Shown here piece by piece: positions 40,829-56,053 of a stretch of DNA of 64,000 bases (the first letter of the stretch is position 1; each line of letters starts with the position of its first letter). Source of the DNA: Microbacterium sp. PM5. Lineage in GTDB: Bacteria; Actinomycetota; Actinomycetes; Actinomycetales; Microbacteriaceae. The stretch covers positions 2,463,799 to 2,527,798 of the forward strand of contig NZ_CP022162.1 in NCBI RefSeq assembly GCF_003293595.1, given 5' to 3'. Position numbers and translations under genes: made by a program. The notes under the pieces were generated by a model. It was not told where the DNA came from and searched no databases. It saw only the letters and a list, made by a program, of their open reading frames with translations.

Positions 40829-42291
40829 GCGCCCTGGTCGCCGATCGCGCCGCGCCGCCGACGAGGTCCTCCCGACGTGACGCGGCCAGAGGCGGGTGGC
40901 TGCGCGAGCGCGGCATGGGGGCGAGCATTCTCGTCGCCGCCATCTCCTCCGCGTTCGGCGTGCTGCTGCTGACCGCCACCGGCTACATCGCGACCTGGGC
41001 GCGCAGCGACCCGTACCTGGGCGACAGTGAGACGGTCGCGATCGTCCTCGGCATCCTGAGCGTCCTGCTGGTCGGCGTCGCCGTGTACGTCGCTGCGATC
41101 GTGACGGCCAACACTTTCGCGACCATCGTCGCCGGTCGCACCCGTCAGATCGCCCTGATGCGGCTGATCGGTGCGTCAGCGCGGGCGCAGCGCCGCGCGG
41201 TCGGCCGTCAGGGCTGGGGCGTCGGCGTCATCGGAGCCACCACGGGACTCGTCCTGGGAGCCGCCGTCGCTGCGGTTCTCGTCCGCGCCGCCGATGCCGT
41301 GCTGCACGTCACCGTCGGCTACGCCGTGCTGCAGCCGGTGCTGCTGGTCCCCGCCGCCGTCGTGGCGATCACCACCTGGGCCGGCGCCTGGAGCGGGTCG
41401 CGCCGCGTGCTGGCCGTGACGCCGCTGCAGGCGCTCGGGGGAGCCACACCGCGCACGCGCGACGAGACCCGTTCGCGCGGGCGTACGGCGGTCGCGGCCG
41501 GCCTCGGGGCCGTCGGCGCAGCCCTGCTCGCCACCGGCGTGGCCGTCGGGACCGCATCGCCGCTGGGCGTCATCGTCGCCTTCTTCGGGGGCGTGCTGTC
41601 CTTCACCGCTCTCGCGCTGGGCGCTGTGCTCGTCATGCCGCCGCTGCTGCGTCTCAGTGGCCGTGCCTTCGGACGGTCTGCGCCGGCGCGCCTGGCGGCC
41701 GAGAATGCGCTGCGCTACCCCGAGCGGGCCAGCCGGATGGCCATCGGCGTCGTGATGGGGGTGACGCTCGTCGTGATGTTCGCGGTCGCGAGCGCGTCGG
41801 TGAAGTCCCTGCTGACCGCGGCCGCCGACGGCGTTCCGCCTGCTGAGCTGAGCCGCGTGCTCGACACCTTTGCGGCGATCATGATGGGTCTCGTGGCGGT
41901 ATCCGCGGTGATCGCCGCCGTCGGGCTCGTCAACCTTCTGACGATCGGCGTCGTCCAGCGCCGACGCGAGCTCGGTCTGCTGCGTGCGCTGGGGTTGTCG
42001 TCGGCGCAGGTGCGCACCGTGGTGCTGCTGGAGGCCGTGCACGTGACGGTTACGGCACTCGCGTTCGGTCTGGTGCTCGGCGTCGCCTACGGCTGGGTGG
42101 CGGTGCAGTCGCTGCTCGGGTCGGTCACGCTGCCGCCGTCGTTCTCGTCGCCGACGATCGTGGCTCCCGCCGTGCCGTGGATGCCGGTGCTCATCGTCGT
42201 GGCGGCGACGGCACTGCTGACTGCCGTCGCGACGGTCGTACCGACGCGGCTGGCGACACGGGTGAGCGCCGTGGAGGCCCTCGCCGAATGA
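40825..42291 (+). CDS. FtsX-like ABC transporter permease
   Basis: 488 residues. Opening helix SILVAAISSAFGVLLLTATG (residues about 32-51) leads into two FtsX domains: the first around VGVAVYVAAIVTANTFATI and RQIALMRLIGASARAQ, the second around AAVGLVNLLTIGVVQRRRE and LGLLRALGLSSAQVR, so both halves are in one chain. It has about ten membrane segments and little extracellular domain, unlike BceB (one large loop). GTG start overlaps the ATPase stop; a strong terminator follows. Confidence 0.9.
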   Translation: MSALVADRAAPPTRSSRRDAARGGWLRERGMGASILVAAISSAFGVLLLTATGYIATWARSDPYLGDSETVAIVLGILSVLLVGVAVYVAAIVTANTFATIVAGRTRQIALMRLIGASARAQRRAVGRQGWGVGVIGATTGLVLGAAVAAVLVRAADAVLHVTVGYAVLQPVLLVPAAVVAITTWAGAWSGSRRVLAVTPLQALGGATPRTRDETRSRGRTAVAAGLGAVGAALLATGVAVGTASPLGVIVAFFGGVLSFTALALGAVLVMPPLLRLSGRAFGRSAPARLAAENALRYPERASRMAIGVVMGVTLVVMFAVASASVKSLLTAAADGVPPAELSRVLDTFAAIMMGLVAVSAVIAAVGLVNLLTIGVVQRRRELGLLRALGLSSAQVRTVVLLEAVHVTVTALAFGLVLGVAYGWVAVQSLLGSVTLPPSFSSPTIVAPAVPWMPVLIVVAATALLTAVATVVPTRLATRVSAVEALAE

Positions 42292-42321
42292 GTCTCCGGG
42301 CGCATCGGGAGCGCCCGGACA

Positions 42322-42364
42322 CCGGCCGCCGCGGTCACGGCTTCGACCGTGGCGGCCGGCTTTT
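42322..42364. terminator. Rho-independent terminator between convergent genes
   Basis: CCGGCCGCCGCGGTC (42322-42336) pairs with GACCGTGGCGGCCGG (42345-42359), one mismatch, 8-nt loop, followed by CTTTT on the plus strand. It ends the exporter operon and may also serve the convergent SRPBCC gene. Confidence 0.85.
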
Positions 42365-42378
42365 CCGAAGGGTGGCGG

Positions 42379-42909
42379 TCAGCGCGTCGACGCGTCGCCG
42401 GGGACGCTCTGCACGGTGTCGGGGTCGTACGCCCAGGTCGGCGCCAGCGCCTTCAGCCGCGCGCCGCGCCACTGCCACGTCGCCCACAGCACGGGCCAGA
42501 GCGCGGCCGCCGCCGCACCGCCGATGACGAGTCGGTCGCGCCAAAGGGTTCGCGACGGATCGCCCGGTGCGGGGGAGACGGCCATCTGGTGGTCCCAGAC
42601 ATCGAGGGCCGCGAGAGGGCCGGTGAGCGGGATGCCGCTGTCGCGGAAGATGCGGACGGGACCGTTCGCATCGTCCATGTGACGCTCACTCACGTGGATC
42701 AGCTGCTGTCCGAGCGTGATCCGCCCGGCGATGCTCATGCGAACGGGAACGTCGGCGCCCGCCTCCAACCGCGACGGCAGCCCCTCTGCCGCCATCGGCA
42801 CCAGTTGCACGAAGGGGCCGTACAGATCGGCCACCGCCCGCGGCGAGTGCAGCGCTCGCCACGCGGCATCCGCATCGCAGTCGAGGACGAGCTTCAGCAT
42901 GATCCGCAT
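42379..42909 (-). CDS. SRPBCC (START-like) domain protein
   Basis: 176 residues. The N-terminal IMLKLVLDCDADAAWRALHSP strand-helix start (quoted in part: MLKLVLDCDADAAWRAL) followed by PRAVADLYGPFVQL and ITLGQQLIHVSERHM is the pattern of SRPBCC ligand-binding barrels. No catalytic residues can be assigned. The C-terminus has a hydrophobic Ala/Trp stretch (GGAAAAALWPVLWATWQW) that could touch the membrane. GAGACT ends 6 nt before the ATG at 42909; ATG 42900 is an alternative. It is divergent from the ComB-like gene with only 39 nt between. Confidence 0.75.
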   Translation of the reverse strand: MRIMLKLVLDCDADAAWRALHSPRAVADLYGPFVQLVPMAAEGLPSRLEAGADVPVRMSIAGRITLGQQLIHVSERHMDDANGPVRIFRDSGIPLTGPLAALDVWDHQMAVSPAPGDPSRTLWRDRLVIGGAAAAALWPVLWATWQWRGARLKALAPTWAYDPDTVQSVPGDASTR

Positions 42910-42948
42910 GTGCCCAGTCTCGCATCCGCCTGCCCGTAGCCTGGAGAC

Positions 42949-43590
42949 ATGCCCTCCCCGTTCGATCAGTCCCGCTATCAGGTGCGCATGGAATGGGGGG
43001 TGTCGGGGCTCGAGCGCGCTGCGGCATCCGACATCGTGGTCGTCGTCGACGTGCTCCGATTCTCGAGTACGGTCGCGCGGCGTATCGCGGCGGGCGTCAC
43101 CGTCGCCCTGGATGCCGACGCCCACGCCGTGTCGCTGAACGGCGCGGCCGTCGCAGCCCGTGCCGCCGACAGCGCAGCGGTGGTGTTTCTGGGGGCGCTC
43201 GTCAGCGCAGGTGCGGTGGCCGCCGCCGTCATGGCCGAGCAGCAGCGCCGCGCCGCGAGGACGAGCATCCTCGTCATCGCCGCCGGCGAGCTCTCATCCC
43301 GTGAGCCCGGCGCCGCTCTCCGCGTCGCGGTGGAAGACCTTCTCGGCGCCGGCGCGATCGTCGACGCCCTCGGAGCGCTCGGCATCGACCACACCTCTCC
43401 CGAAGCCGCGGCCGCCGGCGAAGCGTTCCGAGGCCTTCGTCCCGCGCTGCGGCACCTGCTCACCGCCAGCGGTTCGGGGCAGGAGCTCATCGACCAGGGC
43501 CTTCGCGACGACGTGCTCGCTGCCGCCCAGGTCGATACCGTGTCGTCGGCGCCGGTGCTGCGCGACGGCGTCTTCGTGCCGTACGCCTGA
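42949..43590 (+). CDS. 2-phosphosulfolactate phosphatase-like (ComB family) protein
   Basis: 213 residues with the family opening VVVDVLRFSSTVARRIAAG near residue 26-46 and a C-terminal GLRPALRHLLTASGSGQELI region. ComB removes phosphate from 2-phosphosulfolactate in coenzyme M and sulfolactate synthesis, but many bacteria with ComB-like genes lack that pathway, and this protein is shorter than classic ComB (about 240). No other ComA/ComC-like genes are in the window, so the name is family-level only. TAGCCT ends exactly 6 nt before the ATG. Confidence 0.75.
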   Translation: MPSPFDQSRYQVRMEWGVSGLERAAASDIVVVVDVLRFSSTVARRIAAGVTVALDADAHAVSLNGAAVAARAADSAAVVFLGALVSAGAVAAAVMAEQQRRAARTSILVIAAGELSSREPGAALRVAVEDLLGAGAIVDALGALGIDHTSPEAAAAGEAFRGLRPALRHLLTASGSGQELIDQGLRDDVLAAAQVDTVSSAPVLRDGVFVPYA

Positions 43591-43618
43591 GGGTTCTCGC
43601 TGCACGCACGAGCCGGGC

Positions 43619-44128
43619 TCAGAGCGACGCGCCCACGCTCTCCCGCGGCGTCATCGCCGCCCGACGTGTGGCCGGCGAGATCTCGCGTCTCGTCCAGACG
43701 AAGAGGTAGCGGTCGTCGAAGGATGCCGAGCAGCGCGCGCACGAGGTCGGTCGGGTGGCGCGGCGATGGCGATAGGCGATGTGGCCGCGGGGGCAGATGC
43801 CGACCCAGGGCGCCAGCTCGGTGGCCGTCTCGCCGTGGTGGGTTGTGCCGCCGGTGTAGCCCAGCAGGCGCGCCGTGCGCTTCCACGCGCTGCCGTGCCC
43901 GGCTCGCGGACCGGCGAGCGCGTGCGCGACCTCGTGCAACAGCGTCTGCCGGTTGGTCTCGTCGTCGTAGCGGGCGGCGAGATACCGCGAGACGGTGATG
44001 CGCTGGCGCGTGTAGTCGCAGGCCCCCGCGCGCCGCTTCGCGTTGTCGAACGCGAACGTCCACGACGCGTCGAGATGCGTGCGGATGAGAGCCTCGGCCT
44101 CGCGCCGGACGACGTCCAGATCGGTCAT
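43619..44128 (-). CDS. SprT-like zinc metalloprotease domain protein
   Basis: 169 residues. The HEVAHALAG motif (His65, Glu66, His69) with a third ligand His in RAGHGSAWK marks the SprT-like family; a C-terminal zinc ribbon is visible as CPRGH...CARC. The eukaryotic relative Spartan cleaves DNA-protein crosslinks; bacterial members are poorly known. ATG 44128 is chosen over GTG 44134 because TAGCGT ends exactly 6 nt before it. Confidence 0.85.
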   Translation of the reverse strand: MTDLDVVRREAEALIRTHLDASWTFAFDNAKRRAGACDYTRQRITVSRYLAARYDDETNRQTLLHEVAHALAGPRAGHGSAWKRTARLLGYTGGTTHHGETATELAPWVGICPRGHIAYRHRRATRPTSCARCSASFDDRYLFVWTRREISPATRRAAMTPRESVGASL

Positions 44129-44157
44129 GCGCACACGCTAGAAGGGATGTCCGACAC

Positions 44158-44682
44158 TCAGCTCGCGACGGCCGTGCTGCGACGACGGTCGGCGGCTTCG
44201 ATCGCCAGCAGCGTCGATTCGAGCTGCTCCTCGGGGGCACCCGCCTGCTGGCGCAGGAACAGCGCGCGCTTGAAGTCGGCGCGGGCGTCGGCGAACTCCT
44301 CGGCGTCGTAGCTCACCTTGCCGCGATGCTGGAAAGCGAACGCCGCCAGGGCGGCCCAGCCCTGGCCTTCGGCCTCTTCGGCGCACGTGGTGAGCTCCTG
44401 ATGGGCCGCGGCGTAGGCTCCCCGCACCTGCAGCACGCTCGCGTGCAGGATCCGTGCGCGCAGGAGATCCTTGCGGGTCCCGCCCATCCGCGCCACCCGC
44501 ACCGATTGCTCCGACACGACGAGGGACTCGTCCCACCGGCCGAGCACCTTCAGCAGCCACACCCGCTCGAGCAGAGCCGGAAGGCTGCGCTGGTCGCCCA
44601 GCTCGTCGAGGCGCTCCTGGCATTCGCGCGGGTCCACGATCTCGCGCAGCGTCTGCGGGTCGTATCCCTTGATGTAGCTCAC
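44158..44682 (-). CDS. TPR-like helical-repeat protein
   Basis: 174 residues, almost all helical, with paired helices such as LLERVWLLKVLGRWDESLVV, LLRARILHASVLQVRGAYAA and FADARADFKRALFLRQQAG that read as tetratricopeptide repeats. No enzyme motif is present, so a protein-interaction role is likely. The GTG at 44682 (before SYIKGYDPQTL) has AAGGGGG upstream. Its stop is 29 nt from the SprT-like start, so it is upstream of and possibly co-transcribed with that gene. Confidence 0.75.
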   Translation of the reverse strand: MSYIKGYDPQTLREIVDPRECQERLDELGDQRSLPALLERVWLLKVLGRWDESLVVSEQSVRVARMGGTRKDLLRARILHASVLQVRGAYAAAHQELTTCAEEAEGQGWAALAAFAFQHRGKVSYDAEEFADARADFKRALFLRQQAGAPEEQLESTLLAIEAADRRRSTAVAS

Positions 44683-44788
44683 GGGCGGGCCCCCTTCGTC
44701 GTGCGAACGCGCCCGGGTGAGGCGCACCCCTCCAGTGTGACCCGCGGCCGTCGGAGGGACGGCCTGTACACGCCGCCGGTGCCGATTC

Positions 44789-45652
44789 TCAGCGTTCGAA
44801 CACGGATGCCGCGGGCTTCGGCGAGGCCGTCGCGTCGGCATCCGTCGCCACGCGAGCGCCGCGCACGAACTCGTCGAGCTCTGCGCCCTGTGCGACCTTC
44901 GCCGGGTGCGGGCCCGCGGCCATGAGTCGCGGCAGCCACGCGACCGGCAGGGGAGAGGGGGATGCCGCGATGACGAGGTTGCCGAAGCGGCGCCCCTTCA
45001 GGGTCTGCACCTCCGCGAGCACGATGACCTCGGGCAGCACCTCCCGGACCGTGGCCACCTCGCGGCGGGCGAAGGCGAGTCCCGCCCCGTCGGCGACGTT
45101 GACGAGGAGCACGCCGTCGGGAGCGAGGAGCCCGGCGAGGATGCGGAAGTACTCGACGGTGGTGAGGTGGGCGGGGGTCTGTGCCCCGGCGAACACGTCG
45201 GAGACCACGAGGTCGGCGGCGCCCTGCAGCCCCGCGGGAAGGCGACCGGCGACCTCGCGGGCGTCGCCGATGCGCACGCGCACCTGTGCGCCGCGCGGCA
45301 GCGGCAGCTGGGCGCGCACGAGGTCCACGAGCGGCTGTTCGAGCTCGATCACCTGCTGTCGCGAGCCGGGGCGCGTGTGCTCGACGTACCGGGGAAGGGT
45401 GAGCGCTCCCGCGCCGAGGTGGATCGCGGTGAGCGGCTGCCCCGGCATCCGGAGCCGGTCGATGACCGCGCCCATCCGGGCCACGTACTCGAAGTGCAGG
45501 TGCGCCGGGTCGTCGAGATCGACGTGCGACTGGGGTGTGCCGTCGACATCCAGTTCGAAGCCGCCCGCGTAGCGGCTCGGCACGACCCGTGCGATCGTGC
45601 CGTCCGACAGGCGCGCCTGCGGTTCGTCGTCCTCCACGTGCGCGCGAGCCAT
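44789..45652 (-). CDS. Spermidine synthase-like methyltransferase-fold protein
   Basis: 287 residues. The Rossmann region AIHLGAGALTLPRYVEHTRP near residue 75, RIGDAREVAGRL near 128 and DLVVSDVFAGAQTP near 147 match the spermidine synthase-like family, with the acidic residue after strand 2 in QQVIELEQPL. The D-rich site that binds putrescine is not clearly kept (SDVFAG in place of DxxDP-type), so polyamine synthesis is doubtful. TACCGT ends 7 nt before the ATG. Confidence 0.82.
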   Translation of the reverse strand: MARAHVEDDEPQARLSDGTIARVVPSRYAGGFELDVDGTPQSHVDLDDPAHLHFEYVARMGAVIDRLRMPGQPLTAIHLGAGALTLPRYVEHTRPGSRQQVIELEQPLVDLVRAQLPLPRGAQVRVRIGDAREVAGRLPAGLQGAADLVVSDVFAGAQTPAHLTTVEYFRILAGLLAPDGVLLVNVADGAGLAFARREVATVREVLPEVIVLAEVQTLKGRRFGNLVIAASPSPLPVAWLPRLMAAGPHPAKVAQGAELDEFVRGARVATDADATASPKPAASVFER

Positions 45653-45692
45653 GCCTCCCACGGTACTCGCGCGCCCGCACCCGGCTCGTGGC

Positions 45693-45767
45693 GTGCGTAA
45701 CTCCGCCTGGATCGGCGTTGCCGGGTGTGGGGGCCGCGGTCGGCGCGTGTGAGGCGGAGTTGTGCAC
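45693..45767. repeat. Palindromic element, core AACTCCGCCT
   Basis: GTGCGTAACTCCGCCT (45693-45708) pairs with AGGCGGAGTTGTGCAC (45752-45767), two mismatches, around a GC-rich loop. It lies between the divergent spermidine-synthase-like and pxpA genes and shares its arms with the element inside the ABC-F gene (27094-27172) and its core with 14871-14946. Confidence 0.75.
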
Positions 45768-45827
45768 GCCGCAGTCAGGTGACCGCAGGTTGACCGGCCG
45801 ACCCCACCGACGGACGCCGGCCGCCGG

Positions 45828-45833
45828 TACGCT
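45828..45833 (+). promoter_or_regulatory. -10 hexamer for a leaderless pxpA transcript
   Basis: TACGCT is followed by 6 nt and then the GTG start of pxpA, so the expected transcription start falls on the first base of the start codon. No -35 box at normal spacing is evident. Confidence 0.55.
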
Positions 45834-45839
45834 CGGATC

Positions 45840-46595
45840 GTGGCGGTCATCGATCTCAACGCCGATCTCGGCGAGACGGTCGGCGGGCTGCCCACGGCGG
45901 ACGACGACGCCATGTTCGCGCTGATCTCGAGCGCGTCGATCGCGTGCGGGGGCCACGCCGGCGACATGGCCTCGATGCACGCCGCGGTCGAGCGCGCCGC
46001 CCGCACCGGCGTCGCGATCGGAGCGCACCCTTCCTACCCCGATCGCGCCGGCTTCGGACGGACGCCCCTCGCGATGAGCGCAGCCGATCTCCGCCGGAGC
46101 CTGGACGACCAGCTCGGCACCCTCGCCGCCGTCGGCGCCGACATCCGCTACGTCAAGCCCCACGGGGCGCTCTATCACGCCGTCCGCTCCGACGCCGCGC
46201 ACGCCCGCGCGGTGGTGGATGCCGTGGCGGCGCTGGCCGCGGGGCTCGGCCGTGCCGTTCCGATCCTGGGTCTGGACGGCGCCATCGCCGACGATGCCTC
46301 GCGGGCCGGTGTCCCGTTCGTGCGCGAGGCGTTCCTCGATCGCGGCTACCTGCCCGACGGTGGGCTCGTGCCGCGGAGCGACCCCGGGGCGCTCCTGCAC
46401 GACCCCGACGAGGTGGCTGCACGCGCGCTGCGACTGGCGCGCGACGGGGTCGTCGAAGCCGTCGACGGCAGCCTCGTCGCCACCGGTGCGGCATCACTCT
46501 GCGTCCACGGCGACTCACCGGGCGCCGTCGCCATGGCCCGTGCCGTGCGCGCGGCGCTGGATGCCGCGGGTGTCGACGTCGCCGCGCCATGGTGA
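45840..46595 (+). CDS. pxpA: 5-oxoprolinase subunit A (LamB/YcsF family)
   Basis: 251 residues. The opening VIDLNADLGETVG, then ISSASIACGGHAGD, VAIGAHPSYPDRAGFGR and YVKPHGALYH are invariant blocks of PxpA, which with PxpB and PxpC hydrolyses 5-oxoproline (pyroglutamate) to glutamate using ATP. GTG start; the next gene overlaps by 7 nt. All three activities are therefore encoded in two genes. Confidence 0.93.
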   Translation: MAVIDLNADLGETVGGLPTADDDAMFALISSASIACGGHAGDMASMHAAVERAARTGVAIGAHPSYPDRAGFGRTPLAMSAADLRRSLDDQLGTLAAVGADIRYVKPHGALYHAVRSDAAHARAVVDAVAALAAGLGRAVPILGLDGAIADDASRAGVPFVREAFLDRGYLPDGGLVPRSDPGALLHDPDEVAARALRLARDGVVEAVDGSLVATGAASLCVHGDSPGAVAMARAVRAALDAAGVDVAAPW

Positions 46596-48208
46596 CGCAC
46601 GGCGACGCGGTGATCGGCGGCGGCATCCGGGTGCGGCCCTTCGGCGAGCGCGCGCTGCTCGCGGAGGTGGACGACCTCGAGGCGGTTCTCGCGCTGCACG
46701 CCCGACTCGTGGCGACGCGGCGGCCCGGGATCGTCGATCTCGTGCCGGCGGCGCAGACGGTGCTCGTCGTCATCGACCCGACGGTGATGCCGCTCGCGTC
46801 GGCGCGGACGTGGGTGCTCTCGGCCCGCACGGCCGTCGCGCAGGGCGCACTCCCGCCGGCTCGCACCGTCGAGGTCCCCGTCGTCTACGACGGCGAGGAC
46901 CTCCATGCGCTCGCCGCCGAGCTCGGCATCGGCGTCGCGCAGCTGACCGCGCGCCACGCGGCGGCCGACTGGACGGTCGCCTTCACGGGGTTCGCGCCCG
47001 GTTTCGGCTACCTCGTGAGCGCCGACTGGCCTTTCGACGTGCCGCGGAGGGCGCGTCCGCGGCCACGGGTGCCGGCCGGCGCCGTCGCGCTCGCGGGACG
47101 TTTCTCGGGGGCGTATCCGCGCTCGACGCCCGGCGGTTGGCAGCTGATCGGCACGACACCCGCGGTGCTGTTCGACCCCGATGCCGCATCCCCCGCGCTC
47201 CTTCGGCCCGGCGACCATGTGCGCTTCGTTCCGACGGCGCCGTCGGCGGCGGGGCGCCCGGTCGGCGTTGACATCCCGGCCGCCGCCCCTCGCGCCGTGT
47301 CGCCGTCGTCGCGCGCCCGCGACGGCATCGTGGTGCGCGCGCCGGGGCCAGCGGCGACGGTACAGGACCAGGGGCGGCGCGGCGTGCTCGCCGACGGCGT
47401 CGCGCTGTCCGGGGCGGCCGACCGGGCGGCGCTGCGGGTCGCCAACCGGCTCGTCGGCACCGCGGCCACCGCGGCCGGCGTCGAGATCACGATGGGCGGG
47501 TTCCGTGCGGTGCGGGATGCCGCGGCATCCGCGGAGGACCTCTGGTTCGCCCTCGCGGGTGCGTGGGGCACGATGCGTCTCGACGGCCGGCCGCTCGACC
47601 CCTACGTCGCCCACCCCTGGCCTGTGGGCGCGGAGCTGGAGATCGACACCTTCACGCACGGTGTGCGCGCCTACCTCGCGGTCCGCGGCGGCGTGGCCGT
47701 GCGCTCACTTCTCGGCTCGAGGGCGACGGACACCCTCGCGGGGCTCGGCCCGGCGCCGCTCGCGGCGGGCGATGTGCTCGGCGTGGGAGGCGACGTCGCC
47801 GGGCCGGTTCCCGCCGTCGATCTGCGGCCCTGGAGTCCGCCCGCCGCCGAACTCGACATCGCGCTGGCGCCGGGCCCGCGCGCCGACCGGTTCGCCACGG
47901 TGGAGCCGTTGTTCGCGGAGGTCTGGACGGTGTCCACACAGGCCGATCGGGTGGGCATCCGCCTGGAGGGGCCGACGCTGGAGCGCGCCGATGTCTCGGA
48001 GCTGGCGAGCGAGGGCATGCTGCCCGGTGCGATCCAGGTGCCGCCGGACGGACATCCCGTCATCCTCGGCCCGGACGGCCCGGTCACCGGCGGCTACCCG
48101 GTCGTCGCCGTGGTCACGGATGCCGATCGCGATCTCCTCGGTCAGGCGCGGCCGGGCACGCGCCTGCGCTTTCGCCACGCCGGCGCGGCGTCGTCCGGTC
48201 CCTCCTGA
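46589..48208 (+). CDS. pxpB-pxpC: Fused 5-oxoprolinase subunits B and C (KipI-KipA type)
   Basis: 539 residues. Residues about 10-205 are the PxpB/KipI (AHS1) domain with VPVVYDGEDLHALA, FTGFAPGFGYL and RSTPGGWQLIGTT; residues about 240-535 are the PxpC/KipA (AHS2) domain with VVRAPGPAATVQDQGRRG, the following ADRAALRVANRLVG and EGMLPGAIQVPPDG. Subunits B and C form the ATP-dependent phosphotransfer part of 5-oxoprolinase; in many bacteria they are separate genes and here they are one chain. The ATG lies within the end of pxpA. Biotin-carboxylase domains of urea amidolyase are absent. Confidence 0.92.
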   Translation: MVTHGDAVIGGGIRVRPFGERALLAEVDDLEAVLALHARLVATRRPGIVDLVPAAQTVLVVIDPTVMPLASARTWVLSARTAVAQGALPPARTVEVPVVYDGEDLHALAAELGIGVAQLTARHAAADWTVAFTGFAPGFGYLVSADWPFDVPRRARPRPRVPAGAVALAGRFSGAYPRSTPGGWQLIGTTPAVLFDPDAASPALLRPGDHVRFVPTAPSAAGRPVGVDIPAAAPRAVSPSSRARDGIVVRAPGPAATVQDQGRRGVLADGVALSGAADRAALRVANRLVGTAATAAGVEITMGGFRAVRDAAASAEDLWFALAGAWGTMRLDGRPLDPYVAHPWPVGAELEIDTFTHGVRAYLAVRGGVAVRSLLGSRATDTLAGLGPAPLAAGDVLGVGGDVAGPVPAVDLRPWSPPAAELDIALAPGPRADRFATVEPLFAEVWTVSTQADRVGIRLEGPTLERADVSELASEGMLPGAIQVPPDGHPVILGPDGPVTGGYPVVAVVTDADRDLLGQARPGTRLRFRHAGAASSGPS

Positions 48209-48260
48209 GAGCGCGTCCGCGCGTTTATACCGCAGCCGGGGAAGCTCGTCAAGAATCGAC

Positions 48261-48289
48261 TGGACATGGCGCGTCGTGCGGACTATAGT
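48261..48289 (+). promoter_or_regulatory. Primary promoter of rpoBC
   Basis: TGGACA (48261-48266), 17-nt spacer and TATAGT (48284-48289) is the best consensus promoter in the window. Transcription from about 48296 gives a leader of about 158 nt, which has a small hairpin GGAGTG...CACTCC shortly before the Shine-Dalgarno. No ribosomal protein genes precede rpoB here, so this is an independent promoter. Confidence 0.8.
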
Positions 48290-48453
48290 GGGTAGTTGCG
48301 CTCCCTTCCCCCATGCCCTCATATGGTGGTCGGCTTGTGCCTGCGTTGACAATGTGCCCCGGATCATGGGGGCGCTCGCGCAGGAGTGGAACGGAGCACT
48401 CCACCTGACGACAAGGAAACCAGCCCCTGCCCGGGCTCATGGAGGTAATCCCC

Positions 48454-51954
<3,501 letters not shown>

Positions 51955-51998
51955 CCCGCGGCCTGATTTCGAAACTTTTCTGAGACACAGGAGAACCA

Positions 51999-55874
<3,876 letters not shown>

Positions 55875-55882
55875 TCGAGGCC

Positions 55883-55920
55883 AAAGGGCCCCGGGGACAC
55901 ACGTCCCCGGGGCCCTTTCC
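55883..55920 (+). terminator. Rho-independent terminator of rpoBC
   Basis: A perfect 15-bp stem, AAAGGGCCCCGGGGA (55883-55897) and its complement (55904-55918), with a 6-nt loop, lies 8 nt past the rpoC stop. The stem ends in TTT followed by CC. Confidence 0.92.
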
Positions 55921-55927
55921 CATTCCC

Positions 55928-56010
55928 GCGAGCCGCCACGTTCCGCGCGAGCCGCCATGATCTGGCGCGCCGGAACATGGCGGCTCGGGCAGATCTTGGC
56001 GGCTCGCGGG
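55928..56010. repeat. Double-core palindrome, core GCGAGCCGCCA
   Basis: GCGAGCCGCCA occurs at 55928 and 55947 and its complement TGGCGGCTCG at 55978 and 55997, around a loop rich in GC. Core spacing inside each arm is 19 nt. It directly follows the rpoBC terminator, so a second terminator is not needed and another role, or a mobile repeat, is more likely. Architecture matches 214-282 and 14871-14946. Confidence 0.75.
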
Positions 56011-56053
56011 AGGGCGCGGCGGGTGCGTGGGGGCGCGGAGATAGCCTGAGCGC

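Noticed and set aside
42322..42364. Member of the palindromic repeat family
   Set aside because: Single-core arms followed by a T tract between convergent genes: an ordinary intrinsic terminator.
46589..48208. Urea amidolyase or allophanate hydrolase
   Set aside because: Only the KipI/KipA domains are present, without biotin carboxylase or amidase domains, and pxpA is directly upstream, so 5-oxoprolinase fits better.
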